Source: Lactiplantibacillus plajomi
GTDB taxonomy: Bacteria > Bacillota > Bacilli > Lactobacillales > Lactobacillaceae
Direction of reading: 5' to 3'
DNA: 38,995 bases
Assembly (NCBI RefSeq): GCF_005405405.1
Contig: NZ_BJDZ01000027.1
Span: 1 to 38,995 of the forward strand
Part shown: positions 8,140 through 16,111 of the stretch, piece after piece
Layout: every line of letters starts with the position of its first letter
Position numbering within the stretch: position 1 is the stretch's first letter
Program-made: the position numbers and the translations under genes
Notes under the pieces: generated by a model
What the model was told of the DNA's origin: nothing
What the model saw: the letters and a program-made list of their open reading frames with translations, nothing else
Database searches by the model: none

Positions 8140-9462
8140 TTAAATGGCAGCCCAAGCGCTAAAGCCGATGGTTGGGAACAGGGTGACTAGTTGTTCCCGC
8201 TGTGCCGGTGTTAACTGGTACTGAATGGCTGGGAGCACGGTGTTGATCGTGTTCTCCGCTTGTTCACTCAGTTCGGCAGCCCCAATCAAGTGCTGGTCGT
8301 TATCCGTGACCGTCAGTGTTTGACCGGTCAAGTCGCGGGTTGCTTCGCGGTACCAGTCGGCTTTCAGGTCGACCAAGTTGACGTGTTGTTGCGCGGTCGG
8401 TGTTGCAGGCACCTGACCGACTTGCGCCAACCGTGGCGAGGTGAAGACGACCGACGGGATGGCCGGGTACTTGATTGCATTAGTTGTATCACCGCTAAAG
8501 AGGTGCATCAAGTAAGTCGATTCAAATACGGCGGTTGGCGTTAGTTTGGGTTGTTGCTTATCAATGACGTCGCCGGATGCGTACACGCCCGCCACACTCG
8601 TTTGTAAATGATCGTCAACCGTAATCCCGTTGGTGGTAAAGTTGACGCCGATTTTTTCGAGCCCTAAGTCGGCGGTATTCGGGTCACGACCGGTCGCATT
8701 CAAGATCCAGTCGGTCGTTAGTTCGCCAGCGGCACTGGTAATCGTGACCTGGTCGCCCGCCGCGGTGAACTTGGTCGCCTGCCAATTGCGGTGTAAGTCG
8801 AGGCCCTGGGCAACCAGTTGGTCAAGCAGTTGTTCGACGAGTGGTTGGTAGAAGGCCCGCAGCGCTTGGTCGCCGCGCATCAGTAGGCTGACTTGTGATC
8901 CCGCAGCCAGGGCCATTGAAGCGGTTTCTAACGCAATGTATCCGGCACCGATGATCGTCAGGTGTTCTGGGAGTTGTTTTAAGTTTAAGAAGTCACTGCT
9001 ATCGTGAGTGAGCTCGGCCCCCGGTACCGTTAACTGGTGCGGGTGTAGGCCGGTCGCAATGACGATTTTATCGGCAGTGTAAGTTGCACCGTTGACCGTA
9101 ACGGTGTGGGCATCGCTGAACTGACCGCGGCCTTCAATCAGGGTGATCCCAGCTTGTTGCATCATGCCACCGATCATCGTTGGTAACGCTTCGATGACCT
9201 GACGTTCGTGCGCGTAGTTGGCCCCCCAATCCAGCTTAGTCTTACCATCCAGACCGTAACCTTGGAAGCGGTCGACCTGGTTTTTTAAGCTCGCCGGCAG
9301 GTCCAGCGTGATTTTCGCGTTGCAACCGCGGTTCGGGCAGGTCCCACCGATCAGGTCCGGTTCAACGACCGCCACTTGTTTGCCGCGGGCTGCCAATGGA
9401 ATGGCACCATCGAAGGTTCCGTGGCCACTACCTAGGTATAAAACGTCAAAATGTTTAGTCAT
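8140..9462 (-). CDS. Class I pyridine nucleotide-disulfide oxidoreductase (glutathione reductase-like), atypical C-terminus
   Basis: This 440-residue flavoenzyme has an N-terminal FAD-binding segment GSGHGTFDGA, a redox-active disulfide Cys42-Cys47 in GGTCPNRGC, an NAD(P)H-binding motif GAGYIALETA and a second FAD motif YASGDV. These place it with glutathione, mycothione and dihydrolipoyl reductases. Its last residues read LFPTIGFSAWAAI, where typical members have a His-Pro...Glu pair that acts as the catalytic acid/base across the dimer. Both the histidine and the glutamate appear to be replaced, so the physiological substrate is uncertain. The ATG has an AAGGGAG SD. A promoter, a cre site and an inverted repeat precede it, suggesting redox and carbon control. 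Confidence 0.8.
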   Translation of the reverse strand: MTKHFDVLYLGSGHGTFDGAIPLAARGKQVAVVEPDLIGGTCPNRGCNAKITLDLPASLKNQVDRFQGYGLDGKTKLDWGANYAHERQVIEALPTMIGGMMQQAGITLIEGRGQFSDAHTVTVNGATYTADKIVIATGLHPHQLTVPGAELTHDSSDFLNLKQLPEHLTIIGAGYIALETASMALAAGSQVSLLMRGDQALRAFYQPLVEQLLDQLVAQGLDLHRNWQATKFTAAGDQVTITSAAGELTTDWILNATGRDPNTADLGLEKIGVNFTTNGITVDDHLQTSVAGVYASGDVIDKQQPKLTPTAVFESTYLMHLFSGDTTNAIKYPAIPSVVFTSPRLAQVGQVPATPTAQQHVNLVDLKADWYREATRDLTGQTLTVTDNDQHLIGAAELSEQAENTINTVLPAIQYQLTPAQREQLVTLFPTIGFSAWAAI

Positions 9463-9488
9463 AAAATTAAGAACTCCCTTCTAAGACA

Positions 9489-9502
9489 TGTAAACGGTTT
9501 AA
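9489..9502 (-). promoter_or_regulatory. CcpA-type cre site before the disulfide reductase gene
   Basis: TGTAAACGGTTTAA matches TGWNANCGNTNWCA at 13 of 14 positions. It lies between the -10 element and the start codon of the minus-strand gene, a roadblock position compatible with repression. Confidence 0.6.
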
Positions 9503-9505
9503 CTT

Positions 9506-9527
9506 AATAAATTGTACACAATTTATT
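9506..9527. promoter_or_regulatory. Palindromic operator candidate over the reductase -10
   Basis: This is a perfect inverted repeat with 10-base arms AATAAATTGT and ACAATTTATT around a two-base centre. It covers the -10 element of the minus-strand promoter. AATTGT/ACAATT dyads are common in MarR/OhrR-type redox operators, but the regulator here is unknown. Confidence 0.6.
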
Positions 9528-9539
9528 TGGAAATGCCAA
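9511..9539 (-). promoter_or_regulatory. Promoter of the disulfide reductase gene
   Basis: On the minus strand TTGGCA (9539-9534) is followed after 17 bases by TACAAT (9516-9511). The spacing is optimal and the start codon lies about 50 bases downstream. Confidence 0.75.
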
Positions 9540-9686
9540 TTATTTGCAACTGAAATTCGGTGCCGGGGGTCATTAATTGCGGTGGGACGCGCTTGCAAAC
9601 GTTAATTACCGGTGACAAGTAACGGGTAACACTGGATTTTTTGGCTGAAAATCAGTAAAATATGTAAGGCTATGTTTTTTACTAAC

Positions 9687-9700
9687 GGGAACGCGTTCCC
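9687..9700. promoter_or_regulatory. Perfect 14-bp palindrome upstream of prfC
   Basis: GGGAACGCGTTCCC is a perfect palindrome ending 45 bases before the prfC start. The 9463-9745 spacer holds no gene and I found no good plus-strand promoter in it. The dyad could be an operator, or a short hairpin in the prfC leader. Its centre is GC, not CG, so it is not a cre site. Confidence 0.4.
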
Positions 9701-9745
9701 AAATCGAATGACTAAGATAAATGTGCACGTTGAAAGGAACTATTA

Positions 9746-11323
9746 ATGAATAAAACAGAACTTGAAGCCGCGGTCGATACCCGGCGTACTTTTGCGATTA
9801 TTTCTCACCCGGATGCCGGGAAAACGACGATTACCGAACAGATGCTGCTCTTTGGGGGCGTCGTTCGCCAAGCGGGGACGGTTAAGGCCCGTAAGAGTGG
9901 TAACTTTGCCAAGTCCGACTGGATGGAAATTGAAAAGAAGCGTGGGATTTCGGTCACGAGTTCCGTTATGCAGTTCGACTATGACGGCAAACGGATTAAC
10001 ATTTTGGATACCCCGGGGCATGAGGACTTCTCAGAAGATACTTACCGGACCTTGATGGCGGTCGATTCAGCCGTCATGGTGATTGACTCGGCCAAGGGGA
10101 TCGAACCGCAAACTAAGAAATTATTCCAAATTTGTAAAATGCGGGGGATTCCGATCTTTACCTTTATGAACAAGTTAGACCGCGATGGCCGCGAACCACT
10201 GGACTTATTGAACGAAGTTGAAGAAGTTCTCGGTATCGAAACTTACCCGATGAACTGGCCAATGGGGATGGGGAAGGGGCTCAAAGGCCTCTACGACCGC
10301 TATAACCACCGTGTCGAGTTATACCATAACGAAGCTCACGGCGAGACCTTCCTCCCGTTGGATCAGGATGGCAAGCTTGATCCTAGTAACGACCTAACCA
10401 AGGACAGCATTTACCGCGATACCTTGGACGAAATGGAACTGATTGAAGAAGCCGGTAACGACTTCGATGAAGCTAAAATTGCGTCTGGTGACATGACGCC
10501 GGTCTTCTTTGGTTCCGCCTTAACAAATTTCGGGGTCGAAACCTTCTTAAAGACTTACTTGAAGTACGCACCGAAACCGTCTGCGCATAAAACTCGCGAT
10601 GACGAAACCGTGCAGCCGACTGACGAAGCCTTCTCCGGTTTTGTTTTCAAAATTCAGGCTAACATGAACCCACACCACCGTGACCGGATCGCCTTTGTGC
10701 GGATTTGTTCCGGTGAGTTCGACCGCGGAATGGACGTCTTCTTGCAACGGACCGGTAAGAAAATGCGCTTAAACAACTCGACGCAGTTCATGGCCGATAC
10801 CCGTGAAACGGTCGAAACGGCCGTTGCGGGCGACATCGTCGGGCTTTACGATACTGGGAACTTCCAAATTGGCGATACGATTTACGCGGGTAAGCACGCC
10901 GTTCAGTTTGAAAAGTTACCGCAATTTACCCCGGAACTCTTCATGCGGGTCACGGCCAAAAACGTGATGAAGCAAAAGTCGTTCCATAAAGGAATCGAAC
11001 AATTGGTTCAAGAAGGGGCCGTTCAGCTCTACACGTCTTACTCGACTGGTGACTACATCCTTGGCGCGGTTGGTCAACTGCAGTTCGAAGTCTTCAAGTT
11101 CCGGATGTTGAATGAATATAATTCGGAAGTCGTGATGGAACCGATGGGCAGCAAGACCGCCCGCTGGATCGATCCCGACCAGTTAGACGAGAAGATGTCC
11201 AGTTCACGGAACCTACTGGTGAAGGACCGCACCGGCGCACCGCTATTCCTGTTTGAAAACGCCTTTGCGGAACGCTGGTTTGCTGAAAAGTATCCGGACG
11301 TTAAGTTAACGGCGAAACTTTAA
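9746..11323 (+). CDS. prfC: Peptide chain release factor 3 (RF3)
   Basis: This 525-residue translational GTPase speeds release of RF1/RF2 from the ribosome after peptide release. The GTP-binding motifs are all present: SHPDAGKTT (G1), a GISVTSS switch, DTPGHEDF (G3) and NKLDRDG (G4). Domain II and a C-terminal domain follow, and total length is normal for RF3, shorter than EF-G. The ATG is preceded by GAAAGGA. It is monocistronic, ending in a strong terminator, so the sugar transporter downstream is probably separate or expressed by read-through. Confidence 0.96.
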   Translation: MNKTELEAAVDTRRTFAIISHPDAGKTTITEQMLLFGGVVRQAGTVKARKSGNFAKSDWMEIEKKRGISVTSSVMQFDYDGKRINILDTPGHEDFSEDTYRTLMAVDSAVMVIDSAKGIEPQTKKLFQICKMRGIPIFTFMNKLDRDGREPLDLLNEVEEVLGIETYPMNWPMGMGKGLKGLYDRYNHRVELYHNEAHGETFLPLDQDGKLDPSNDLTKDSIYRDTLDEMELIEEAGNDFDEAKIASGDMTPVFFGSALTNFGVETFLKTYLKYAPKPSAHKTRDDETVQPTDEAFSGFVFKIQANMNPHHRDRIAFVRICSGEFDRGMDVFLQRTGKKMRLNNSTQFMADTRETVETAVAGDIVGLYDTGNFQIGDTIYAGKHAVQFEKLPQFTPELFMRVTAKNVMKQKSFHKGIEQLVQEGAVQLYTSYSTGDYILGAVGQLQFEVFKFRMLNEYNSEVVMEPMGSKTARWIDPDQLDEKMSSSRNLLVKDRTGAPLFLFENAFAERWFAEKYPDVKLTAKL

Positions 11324-11338
11324 GCACCAACGAGCCGA

Positions 11339-11372
11339 ATGGGTGCCGTTCTCCGGGACGGCACCCATTTTA
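11339..11372 (+). terminator. Terminator after prfC
   Basis: An 11-bp perfect stem (11339-11349 with 11358-11368) with an eight-base loop is followed by a short T run. Confidence 0.85.
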
Positions 11373-11426
11373 CCAACAACCCCGGAGACGAATTGTGGCG
11401 CGCGCGTCACTGAGGAGGTATTTTTT

Positions 11427-12281
11427 TTGAATTTATTGATTGCGTTGATTCCCGCGTTAGGGTGGGGGTTGAACCCGTTACTGATTTCAAAAATTGGCGG
11501 TAAACCGGTCAACCAAACCCTGGGAACCGGAATCGGAGCATTAATTATCGGAATAATTGTGCAACTGATGAATCACCCGAGTGTTAGTACCGGCACGTTC
11601 ATCCTAAGTGCGTTGTCCGGGGCGTTTTGGGTCCTAGGACAAATTGGGCAATACACGGCGTATGGTCGCATGGGGGTTAGTAAGACCATGCCGATTTCGA
11701 CCGGTGTCCAACTGATTGGGACGTCGGTGATCGGTGTCCTGATGTTCGGCGAATGGGGCGGTGTCACCGCGAAGGTCGTCGGTTTTGCGGCAATTATCCT
11801 GATGATCATCGGGGTTGCGCTGACTGCGGTTACGGATAATTCTGATAGTCGCGCTGGCCTGGCGAGCGGCCTCGCGGTGTTATTACCGACCACCATTGGC
11901 TATTGGATCTACAGTGCGCTGCCTAAGGCCGTTTCGGCTTCGGGGATGGCCATCTTCTTCCCACAAATGCTCGGGATGTGTTTGGCGGCATTGCTGTACG
12001 CCTTGATTGCCGGTCGGGGGCTCAGTGCGTTCAAGGAACGGTCGAGTTGGCTGACGACGGCTGCCGGGATGATTTTCGGGGTGTCGGCATTGGCCTACAT
12101 CTTTTCTGCAAAAGCGAACGGCGTTGCTACGGCCTACGTGATTACCCAGCTTAGCGTGGTTATTTCAACGCTGGGCGGGATGCTGATCTTGCACGAACAT
12201 AAGTCCCGTCGTGAATTACGGCTGACGCTGATCGGGCTGGTCCTGATCGTGGTTGGTAGTATTATGACGGCCGTTTTATAA
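11427..12281 (+). CDS. glcU: GlcU-type glucose/sugar uptake transporter (DMT superfamily)
   Basis: This 284-residue protein has ten evenly spaced hydrophobic segments from the first residue, the layout of the GRP/GlcU family of the drug/metabolite transporter superfamily. It includes the N-terminal ALIPALGWGLNPLL and an LGTGIGALI segment. GlcU proteins import glucose by a non-PTS route, so the sugar must then be phosphorylated by a kinase. I chose the TTG at 11427, eight bases after GAGGAGG; the longer open frame upstream runs through the prfC terminator and is not credible. It has its own terminator. The exact sugar is inferred from the family. Confidence 0.85.
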   Translation: MNLLIALIPALGWGLNPLLISKIGGKPVNQTLGTGIGALIIGIIVQLMNHPSVSTGTFILSALSGAFWVLGQIGQYTAYGRMGVSKTMPISTGVQLIGTSVIGVLMFGEWGGVTAKVVGFAAIILMIIGVALTAVTDNSDSRAGLASGLAVLLPTTIGYWIYSALPKAVSASGMAIFFPQMLGMCLAALLYALIAGRGLSAFKERSSWLTTAAGMIFGVSALAYIFSAKANGVATAYVITQLSVVISTLGGMLILHEHKSRRELRLTLIGLVLIVVGSIMTAVL

Positions 12282-12299
12282 GCAAATAATGAAAGTATT

Positions 12300-12346
12300 A
12301 CCACCAGCGATTGTCGGTTTCCGGCAACCACTGGTGGTTTTTATTT
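12300..12346 (+). terminator. Terminator after glcU
   Basis: ACCACCAG at 12300-12307 pairs with CTGGTGGT at 12331-12338, with further pairing inside, followed by TTTTATTTT. Confidence 0.85.
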
Positions 12347-12375
12347 TGCCAAGTATGCGAACGAAGTGGACCTCG

Positions 12376-12405
12376 TTGGAGGTGATTCGGCACTGGGCGT
12401 ATGCT
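12376..12405 (+). promoter_or_regulatory. Candidate promoter of the secreted protein gene
   Basis: TTGGAG is followed after 18 bases by TATGCT, 33 bases before the proposed TTG start. The match to consensus is moderate. Confidence 0.4.
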
Positions 12406-12438
12406 GAGAGCGAATAAACCAAAATGGGGGCTTTTAGT

Positions 12439-13656
12439 TTGAAATGGCAAAAGATAATGGTTGGTCTCGTACTGGGGAGTCTGGCATGGGTCGGTGGTCG
12501 ACCGACTAGTGCGGTTGCGCGCACGCAGACACCGCGAAACCGGGTAACTCGACGGGCAACCGTTCGCCGCCGCAAACGGTCCGGCGTCAAGGTCGTCGCT
12601 CACCGCCGGCTAGGGGGGAGTGGCCGATTAACTAGGCGGCAACTACCGGGGACCTTACAGCTAGCGGGGGACGGGAGTTTTACTAAACCGCACGTTCACT
12701 TTGAAACCACGCCAGCCTACCGCCAAAGTCGCGGCATCCAGCAGCAACCTGATACGCTGTTGCCGAGCCGCCACTACCGCGATAACTACGCGTTTAAGAC
12801 GGCGCTCTACTTACCGCAACAGCTGGCTGGTCGTCAGTTAAACGACCCGCAAAGCGCGGCGTTCGGCCACGATGGTCATTACTTGTACGTGATGTACGTT
12901 GACAAACAAGAGGCGACTAATCGGAATCAACAGGGGTGGGCGGTGCGTTATGATTGGACCAAGTTAATGCAATTAGGGGCCGGCCGTCCCGGTCAAATGG
13001 GCATGCTGCGCTTGGCCGCTAAGCACCAGGCTAGTGGGCGTTTAACCCCGCAAGACCGGCGGGTGTTGGCCTGCATTAAGGTCGGTCCGGTCTTCGATTC
13101 CGGTCACGCGCAATCCCTAGCCGAAAATCCGCAGAACGGCCAGTTATGGTACGTGAAGGCTTATGACACTGCACGTCCTAATCAGATAGTTCATTTGAAC
13201 CCGCGGACCTTACGACCAGAGACCGTCGTCAACTATCAGGGGCCGTTTGACCTAGGTGCGGTCCTGACGTTTGACAACCGTGGTCAAGCCTATTTCTGGA
13301 CCCACGCGAAGGTGGCGACGCCTGCCACGCCGTTAGGAACCGTTCGGCTTTACCGTGGGACTGTCGGCAACCAGGGCATTCATTTTCAAGCGATTCAGCA
13401 GTGGCTAGCGAGTGATCCCGGCTTTTACGCGCAGTCGATGGGATACGATCCGGCTAGTGACCGGTTGTTCCTAGTCGCGGATGAAAGTATCACCTCGTTA
13501 CCGGCAGCCAAGTTGGGGCACCTCAAAAAGACGGACGTTGGCGAGATTAACTTTAACGGCCAGCGAGAATTCGAAGGGCTGTTCTTCATGCCAGGTACCG
13601 GCCAGGGCTTCTTACTGACGAACCGCGGCGCGGAAATTATGCGAATGATCAAGTAA
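12439..13656 (+). CDS. Secreted protein of unknown function with an arginine-rich N-terminal segment
   Basis: This 405-residue protein starts with a signal peptide (MKWQKIMVGLVLGSLAW, probable cleavage after a Ser-Ala-Val-Ala). A very basic stretch rich in Arg and Thr follows at about residues 30-75. The rest, about 330 residues, is a globular domain with repeated Gly-Asp/Asn-Gly turns and aromatic strands (such as GHYLYVMYVD and NGQLWYVKAY), suggestive of beta-propeller blades. There is no LPXTG anchor, no transmembrane tail and no enzyme motif I recognise. The start is uncertain: TTG 12439 has GGGGG eight bases upstream, while ATG 12424 has no SD. It probably stays at the cell surface by charge. 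I do not recognise a named family. Confidence 0.65.
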   Translation: MKWQKIMVGLVLGSLAWVGGRPTSAVARTQTPRNRVTRRATVRRRKRSGVKVVAHRRLGGSGRLTRRQLPGTLQLAGDGSFTKPHVHFETTPAYRQSRGIQQQPDTLLPSRHYRDNYAFKTALYLPQQLAGRQLNDPQSAAFGHDGHYLYVMYVDKQEATNRNQQGWAVRYDWTKLMQLGAGRPGQMGMLRLAAKHQASGRLTPQDRRVLACIKVGPVFDSGHAQSLAENPQNGQLWYVKAYDTARPNQIVHLNPRTLRPETVVNYQGPFDLGAVLTFDNRGQAYFWTHAKVATPATPLGTVRLYRGTVGNQGIHFQAIQQWLASDPGFYAQSMGYDPASDRLFLVADESITSLPAAKLGHLKKTDVGEINFNGQREFEGLFFMPGTGQGFLLTNRGAEIMRMIK

Positions 13657-13686
13657 GGATAAACACTGGCATTTTGCTGCGAAAGG

Positions 13687-13718
13687 AAAGGGACCACGAT
13701 TTTAATCGCGGTCCCTTT
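13687..13718. terminator. Terminator after the secreted protein gene
   Basis: AAAGGGACC pairs with GGTCCCTTT around a hairpin with additional internal pairing. It could also serve the convergent MucBP gene, since the flanks are T-rich on both strands. Confidence 0.75.
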
Positions 13719-13796
13719 AACGTGTTGGTATGATGATCGTCGAAACGTGCGCTCAAAGAAAATTCTGGTGCACGTTTTGTAAAACTTTTAGTAGCA

Positions 13797-14834
13797 TCAA
13801 GCGTACGGCGGGTCGAGGTGTGTTAAGTAGCGTCCTGGTAAGTAACCGCGGCCCTTAATGCGGTACCAGACGACTCGGTTATCATCGGCCAAGCGCTCAA
13901 CTAATTCGACAGTTTCGCCGTGGGTCACGGTCGACAAGTAACGGCCGTAGGGTTCTAAATACGTGTGAACCTTTTTACCAGGGACGAAGCTGACGATCCC
14001 GGTTTGTTGAACCTGACGCTTGTTCTGTGTGCGGTAGCCCGCGGGTAGGTGCGGTAGGAGTGCCACTCCGGTCGTTAACTGGAGCATCTGTTCGGCAATC
14101 CACTGCTCCTGACCGATCGAATACCAAGTTGTTTGGTCACTGAGCCGGACGCGCATGTAGGTCTTGTAAGTACTGCCCGGCTGGAGCTTCGTTAGGTAGC
14201 GGGTCGTAGTTGCTCCGGGGTACGGGTAAACCGCCGTGACTGCCGTGATTTGAACGAACCCGGTACTGAGGTCGGTTTGTAACCAGTTTTCATTGCGGTA
14301 GAAAAAGAGCACCGTTTTGGAAGTCGTGGTGTATTCACCGGTCAAGTCACCGACCGAGCGCAATAATTTGAAGCCGGCCACGGTGGGCGCTTTGACCCGG
14401 TAAGGCTTGCCCAGTTGCCCACGGTACATCGTTGGGTGACCGATCAGTTCGCGTTGGTCGATGTCGTAGGCGTAGACCCAGATTGGCTGGCCGGCCTGAC
14501 GTTCGTAGTGGAGCACGATTTGGGCCTTCGGTTGGGTGAACCAGCGAGTTAGGCCGTCGATGCGAACGAGGTGGTAGCCGGCAATCGTGGCCGCGGGAAG
14601 GTGAATCTCCTCGCCAATTTTACCACCGATCATGTCGGGGGCCTGCAACTCGTGGCCGTCGCTATCCAAGTGATGAACGAGTAGCAGGGCGTCGGTGGCG
14701 CTGGCTTGCAGCGCGTGTTCGTCGGTCTCACTAGTCGGTGCAACCACGTCCGCGGGCTGACTGGTCTGATGTTCAGTTTTGGCGGGTTGGTTCAATGCCC
14801 GCAACATTGTCTTGAGACGGTCAAAAAACGACAC
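13797..14834 (-). CDS. MucBP-domain and SH3-like protein without signal peptide
   Basis: This 345-residue protein carries two MucBP-like beta modules (about 49-113 and 116-182) with the usual GEEIHLPAATIAGYHL and GKPYRVKAPTVAGFKLL pattern. Two SH3-like repeats follow (about 190-255 and 275-343), with tyrosine/tryptophan motifs such as VVWYRIKGRGYLPGRY. Such modules normally sit on the outside of lactobacilli and bind mucin or the wall. However, the N-terminus (MSFFDRLKTMLRALNQ) is an amphipathic helix with no signal peptide, and there is no LPXTG or membrane tail. The start is a GTG nine bases after AAGGG. It is divergent from a LysR gene with a palindrome between them. Export route and function are unknown. 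Confidence 0.72.
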   Translation of the reverse strand: MSFFDRLKTMLRALNQPAKTEHQTSQPADVVAPTSETDEHALQASATDALLLVHHLDSDGHELQAPDMIGGKIGEEIHLPAATIAGYHLVRIDGLTRWFTQPKAQIVLHYERQAGQPIWVYAYDIDQRELIGHPTMYRGQLGKPYRVKAPTVAGFKLLRSVGDLTGEYTTTSKTVLFFYRNENWLQTDLSTGFVQITAVTAVYPYPGATTTRYLTKLQPGSTYKTYMRVRLSDQTTWYSIGQEQWIAEQMLQLTTGVALLPHLPAGYRTQNKRQVQQTGIVSFVPGKKVHTYLEPYGRYLSTVTHGETVELVERLADDNRVVWYRIKGRGYLPGRYLTHLDPPYA

Positions 14835-14870
14835 GTGATCACGCCCTTCACAATTTTATTTATTATCATT

Positions 14871-14891
14871 AGTATAACGCATTCACGTGAA
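14871..14891 (-). promoter_or_regulatory. -10 and palindromic operator candidate of the MucBP gene
   Basis: A minus-strand TATACT (14876-14871) lies 36 bases before the GTG start. A perfect 10-bp palindrome TTCACGTGAA (14882-14891) falls where the -35/-10 spacer would be. The -35 is weak, as in promoters that need an activator. The divergent LysR protein is the obvious candidate to bind here. Confidence 0.5.
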
Positions 14892-14957
14892 GATTCGCAC
14901 GGGTTTCTTTGGAAGTACTGACCAGCCGTAAACTTATTATTAAGAAATTGCGGTGGA

Positions 14958-14987
14958 TTGTGGCTGGTAGCGGGGGTCGTGTATACT
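14958..14987 (+). promoter_or_regulatory. Promoter of the LysR regulator gene
   Basis: TTGTGG is followed after 18 bases by TATACT, 23 bases before the ATG. The start has a GGGGGGAAC purine-rich SD. Confidence 0.55.
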
Positions 14988-15010
14988 AAAGTGAACTGGG
15001 GGGAACGAGC

Positions 15011-15892
15011 ATGAATTTAAAACAATTACGGTATTTTCTAGCCGTTGCCGAAACGGGGCAGATGACCGCCGCGGCCAACCAATTGCACGTCGCGCAGCCG
15101 CCGTTAAGTTACCAAATCAAACAACTGGAAGCCGACCTGGGGGTAACGTTATTTAAACGGTTACCACAGGGGGTTGCCCTGACCGAAGCCGGTAAGCTGT
15201 TAGTCAGTTACGCACATCAGCTAACCCAGTTATCGGCGACCGCTGAGAATAAGGTGCGGGCGCTGGCGCAAGGGGTTAATGGCACCTTGAATCTGGGGAC
15301 GGTTTCGTCTTCGGCGGGGGTGATTCCCAATCACCAGCTAACGCAGTGGCTACAAGCTCATCCGGATGTTCAGCTGGCCTTAACGGAGGGGAACACGTAT
15401 CAGTTACTTGAAAATTTACATAAACGGTTATTGGATGTTGCGGTGTTGCGGACGCCCTTTAACGGCAAAAATTTGGTTTGTCGGTACTTCGAACGTGAAC
15501 GGATGGCGGTCGTGTTACCACAACGGTACCAACAATTTGCCAACCGGCGCCAGTTAAGGTTACGGGACCTCATCGATTTACCGTTGATCAAGTACCGCCG
15601 CTTTAACGAACTTTTTCACGTGGCCTTTGGTGAGGAGGCGCTAACCCCGCGTTACGTGCTGACCTGTGACGATGCCCGGACCGCCGTTAACTGGGCGAAT
15701 CACCAAATTGGCGTGGCGCTGGTCCCGCGTTCGTTAGCGGACGTTTATCGTGGTGATCACGTGTTGGTTTGGTCATTGGCGGACCGCCGCTTTGAAACCC
15801 AGTTGGTGCTTGCGACCACCACCGATGCGTTGGCGACTCCGTTAGTCGCGGGGTTCATGGCGCAGTTTGAGCGCGCCGAAAGTCTAGACTAA
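15011..15892 (+). CDS. LysR-family transcriptional regulator
   Basis: This 293-residue protein has the LysR N-terminal winged helix-turn-helix (MNLKQLRYFLAVAETGQMT then HVAQPPLSYQIKQLEADLG, residues 1-60). A periplasmic-binding-protein-like effector domain follows (about 90-290). Length is typical of the family, which usually activates a divergent target in response to a small metabolite. The divergent MucBP gene is the likely target; the TauE permease downstream is an alternative. The effector cannot be predicted. An imperfect terminator follows at about 15939-15968. Confidence 0.9.
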   Translation: MNLKQLRYFLAVAETGQMTAAANQLHVAQPPLSYQIKQLEADLGVTLFKRLPQGVALTEAGKLLVSYAHQLTQLSATAENKVRALAQGVNGTLNLGTVSSSAGVIPNHQLTQWLQAHPDVQLALTEGNTYQLLENLHKRLLDVAVLRTPFNGKNLVCRYFERERMAVVLPQRYQQFANRRQLRLRDLIDLPLIKYRRFNELFHVAFGEEALTPRYVLTCDDARTAVNWANHQIGVALVPRSLADVYRGDHVLVWSLADRRFETQLVLATTTDALATPLVAGFMAQFERAESLD

Positions 15893-15938
15893 TTTTAAAC
15901 GTTAGCTATCTAATTTTTAGATGTCAAAATTAATTAAA

Positions 15939-15968
15939 AAACCGATTTAGCAAGGGTTAAACCGGTTT
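15939..15968 (+). terminator. Possible terminator after the LysR gene
   Basis: AAACCG and CGGTTT form the base of a stem with a one-by-one mismatch, then TTTA/TAAA closes an eight-base loop. The following T tract is interrupted, so strength is uncertain. Confidence 0.5.
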
Positions 15969-16057
15969 CAATTGATTTTAAGCGTTGTTCGTTCATAATA
16001 ACTTAATCCAACGTGAGTGCCCGTGGTCGTAAGGGTAGCGTGTCATAATGGTCCGCG

Positions 16058-16087
16058 TTGGGCACAGCCGGTATTCAATGGTACACT
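16058..16087 (+). promoter_or_regulatory. Promoter of the TauE/DUF1634 operon
   Basis: TTGGGC is followed after 18 bases by TACACT with an upstream TGG extended -10 element (16079-16081). It lies 25 bases before the first GTG start. Confidence 0.65.
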
Positions 16088-16111
16088 AACTATTGAAATT
16101 AAAAGGATAGG

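Noticed and set aside
11343-11426. Upstream extension of glcU through the prfC terminator
   Set aside because: The added residues come from the terminator hairpin, and the TTG at 11427 has an ideally spaced GAGGAGG.
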